In this document: piece by piece, positions 63,797 to 64,000 of the stretch
Layout of the letters: the number at the start of each line of letters is the position of its first letter
How positions within the stretch are numbered: position 1 is the first letter of the stretch
Assembly (NCBI GenBank): GCA_023014485.1
Contig: JAJOZX010001738.1
Span: forward strand, 62,001-126,000
Reading direction: 5' to 3'
Source: Bathynomus jamesi
Lineage: Eukaryota; Arthropoda; Malacostraca; Isopoda; Cirolanidae
Length of the DNA: 64,000 nucleotides
Program-made: the position numbers and the translations under genes
Notes under the pieces: model-generated
What the model saw: only the letters and a program-made list of their open reading frames with translations
Database searches by the model: none
Told to the model about the DNA's origin: nothing

Positions 63797-64000
63797 ATTT
63801 CTCCACTCCCCTACTTCGTGCGTTTTGGGCGGAGCTTCACCCCCAATAATCAGCCTTTTCATACCAAAAAATGTATTTGAAAAGTTGCCCTTTTGCTAAT
63901 TGCTAAACGTCTCTGGTCTGAGCTATACAGATACGGACATATAGCCTATCTCCTGCCGCGAACTTACATTCCTTCAAATCTAGCTTTTAATCTCTTCTGA
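63791..64000. other. No recognised feature
   Basis: Mixed-composition DNA reaching the window end. Confidence 0.5.

Noticed and set aside
1..64000. Host protein-coding genes, CRISPR arrays, bacterial operons
   Set aside because: No ORF matched a conserved host protein, no spacer-type regular repeats were seen, and there are no ribosome-binding sites or operon layouts; the DNA is eukaryotic and transposon-dominated.

Overview
This window looks like repeat-dense intergenic DNA from an arthropod, most likely a crustacean and perhaps a decapod. The support is indirect. There are short TTAGG-type motifs (AACCT repeats), very many long (TA)n, (CA)n and (GA)n microsatellites, Penelope-like retroelements with a GIY-YIG endonuclease, CR1, Jockey and RTE LINEs, and a wide range of cut-and-paste transposons. 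I found no intact host gene, no rRNA, no functional tRNA and no CRISPR. Almost every recognisable open reading frame is a fragment of a mobile element, usually broken by frameshifts.

Layout. 0-6 kb: a 22-bp tandem repeat, an AACCT-rich block, a complete hAT insertion with exact 8-bp target duplication (917-2368), two palindromic retroelement ends and two LINE relics. 6.9-9.2 kb: a mariner relic and a Merlin-like element with long arms and an 8-bp duplication, holding a tandem tRNA-SINE array. 9.2-12 kb: broken, unrecognised coding DNA plus a pseudogene of a common arthropod multicopy protein family. 12.3-15.7 kb: a perfect fold-back Tc1/mariner element, a palindromic MITE and two hAT MITEs. 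17.4-19.3 and 32.8-34.5 kb: two copies of one LINE with a (CAA)n tail. 21.4-22.4 kb: a SINE array and a fourth hAT element. 25.9-28.7 kb: a nest in which a Merlin element was split by a hAT element that itself holds a Tc1/mariner MITE and a SINE. 29-31.7 kb: an RTE reverse-transcriptase ORF, a Tigger/pogo fragment and a dimeric-tRNA SINE. 34.6-37.7 kb: a head-to-head Penelope-like pair. 38.5-41.4 kb: a Tigger MITE, SINEs and a palindromic element. 42-45.7 kb: a CR1 LINE flanked by copies of a (TA)n-associated repeat. 47.7-49.1 kb: a pogo fragment and a Jockey LINE. 50.3-52.1 kb: a Merlin/IS1595-type element with its transposase. 53-57.3 kb: a cluster of head-to-head, microsatellite-embedded elements carrying hammerhead-ribozyme-like motifs. 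58.4-63.5 kb: Tc1-type elements and a second perfect fold-back transposon.

The most interesting theme is a set of retroelement families (Penelope-like, two short ribozyme families, a coding-less family and a tRNA SINE) sharing one architecture: a truncated inverted copy joined to one or more direct copies, with (TA)n on both sides. Three of them carry a motif that folds as a type I hammerhead ribozyme with a palindromic helix III. A second theme is that five hAT elements have similar tips but each has its own array of a different subterminal motif. Similarly, two Merlin families with different tips, and one MITE of the third, share an internal block containing TTAGG-like sequence. All family assignments are by eye; none was checked by a database search.
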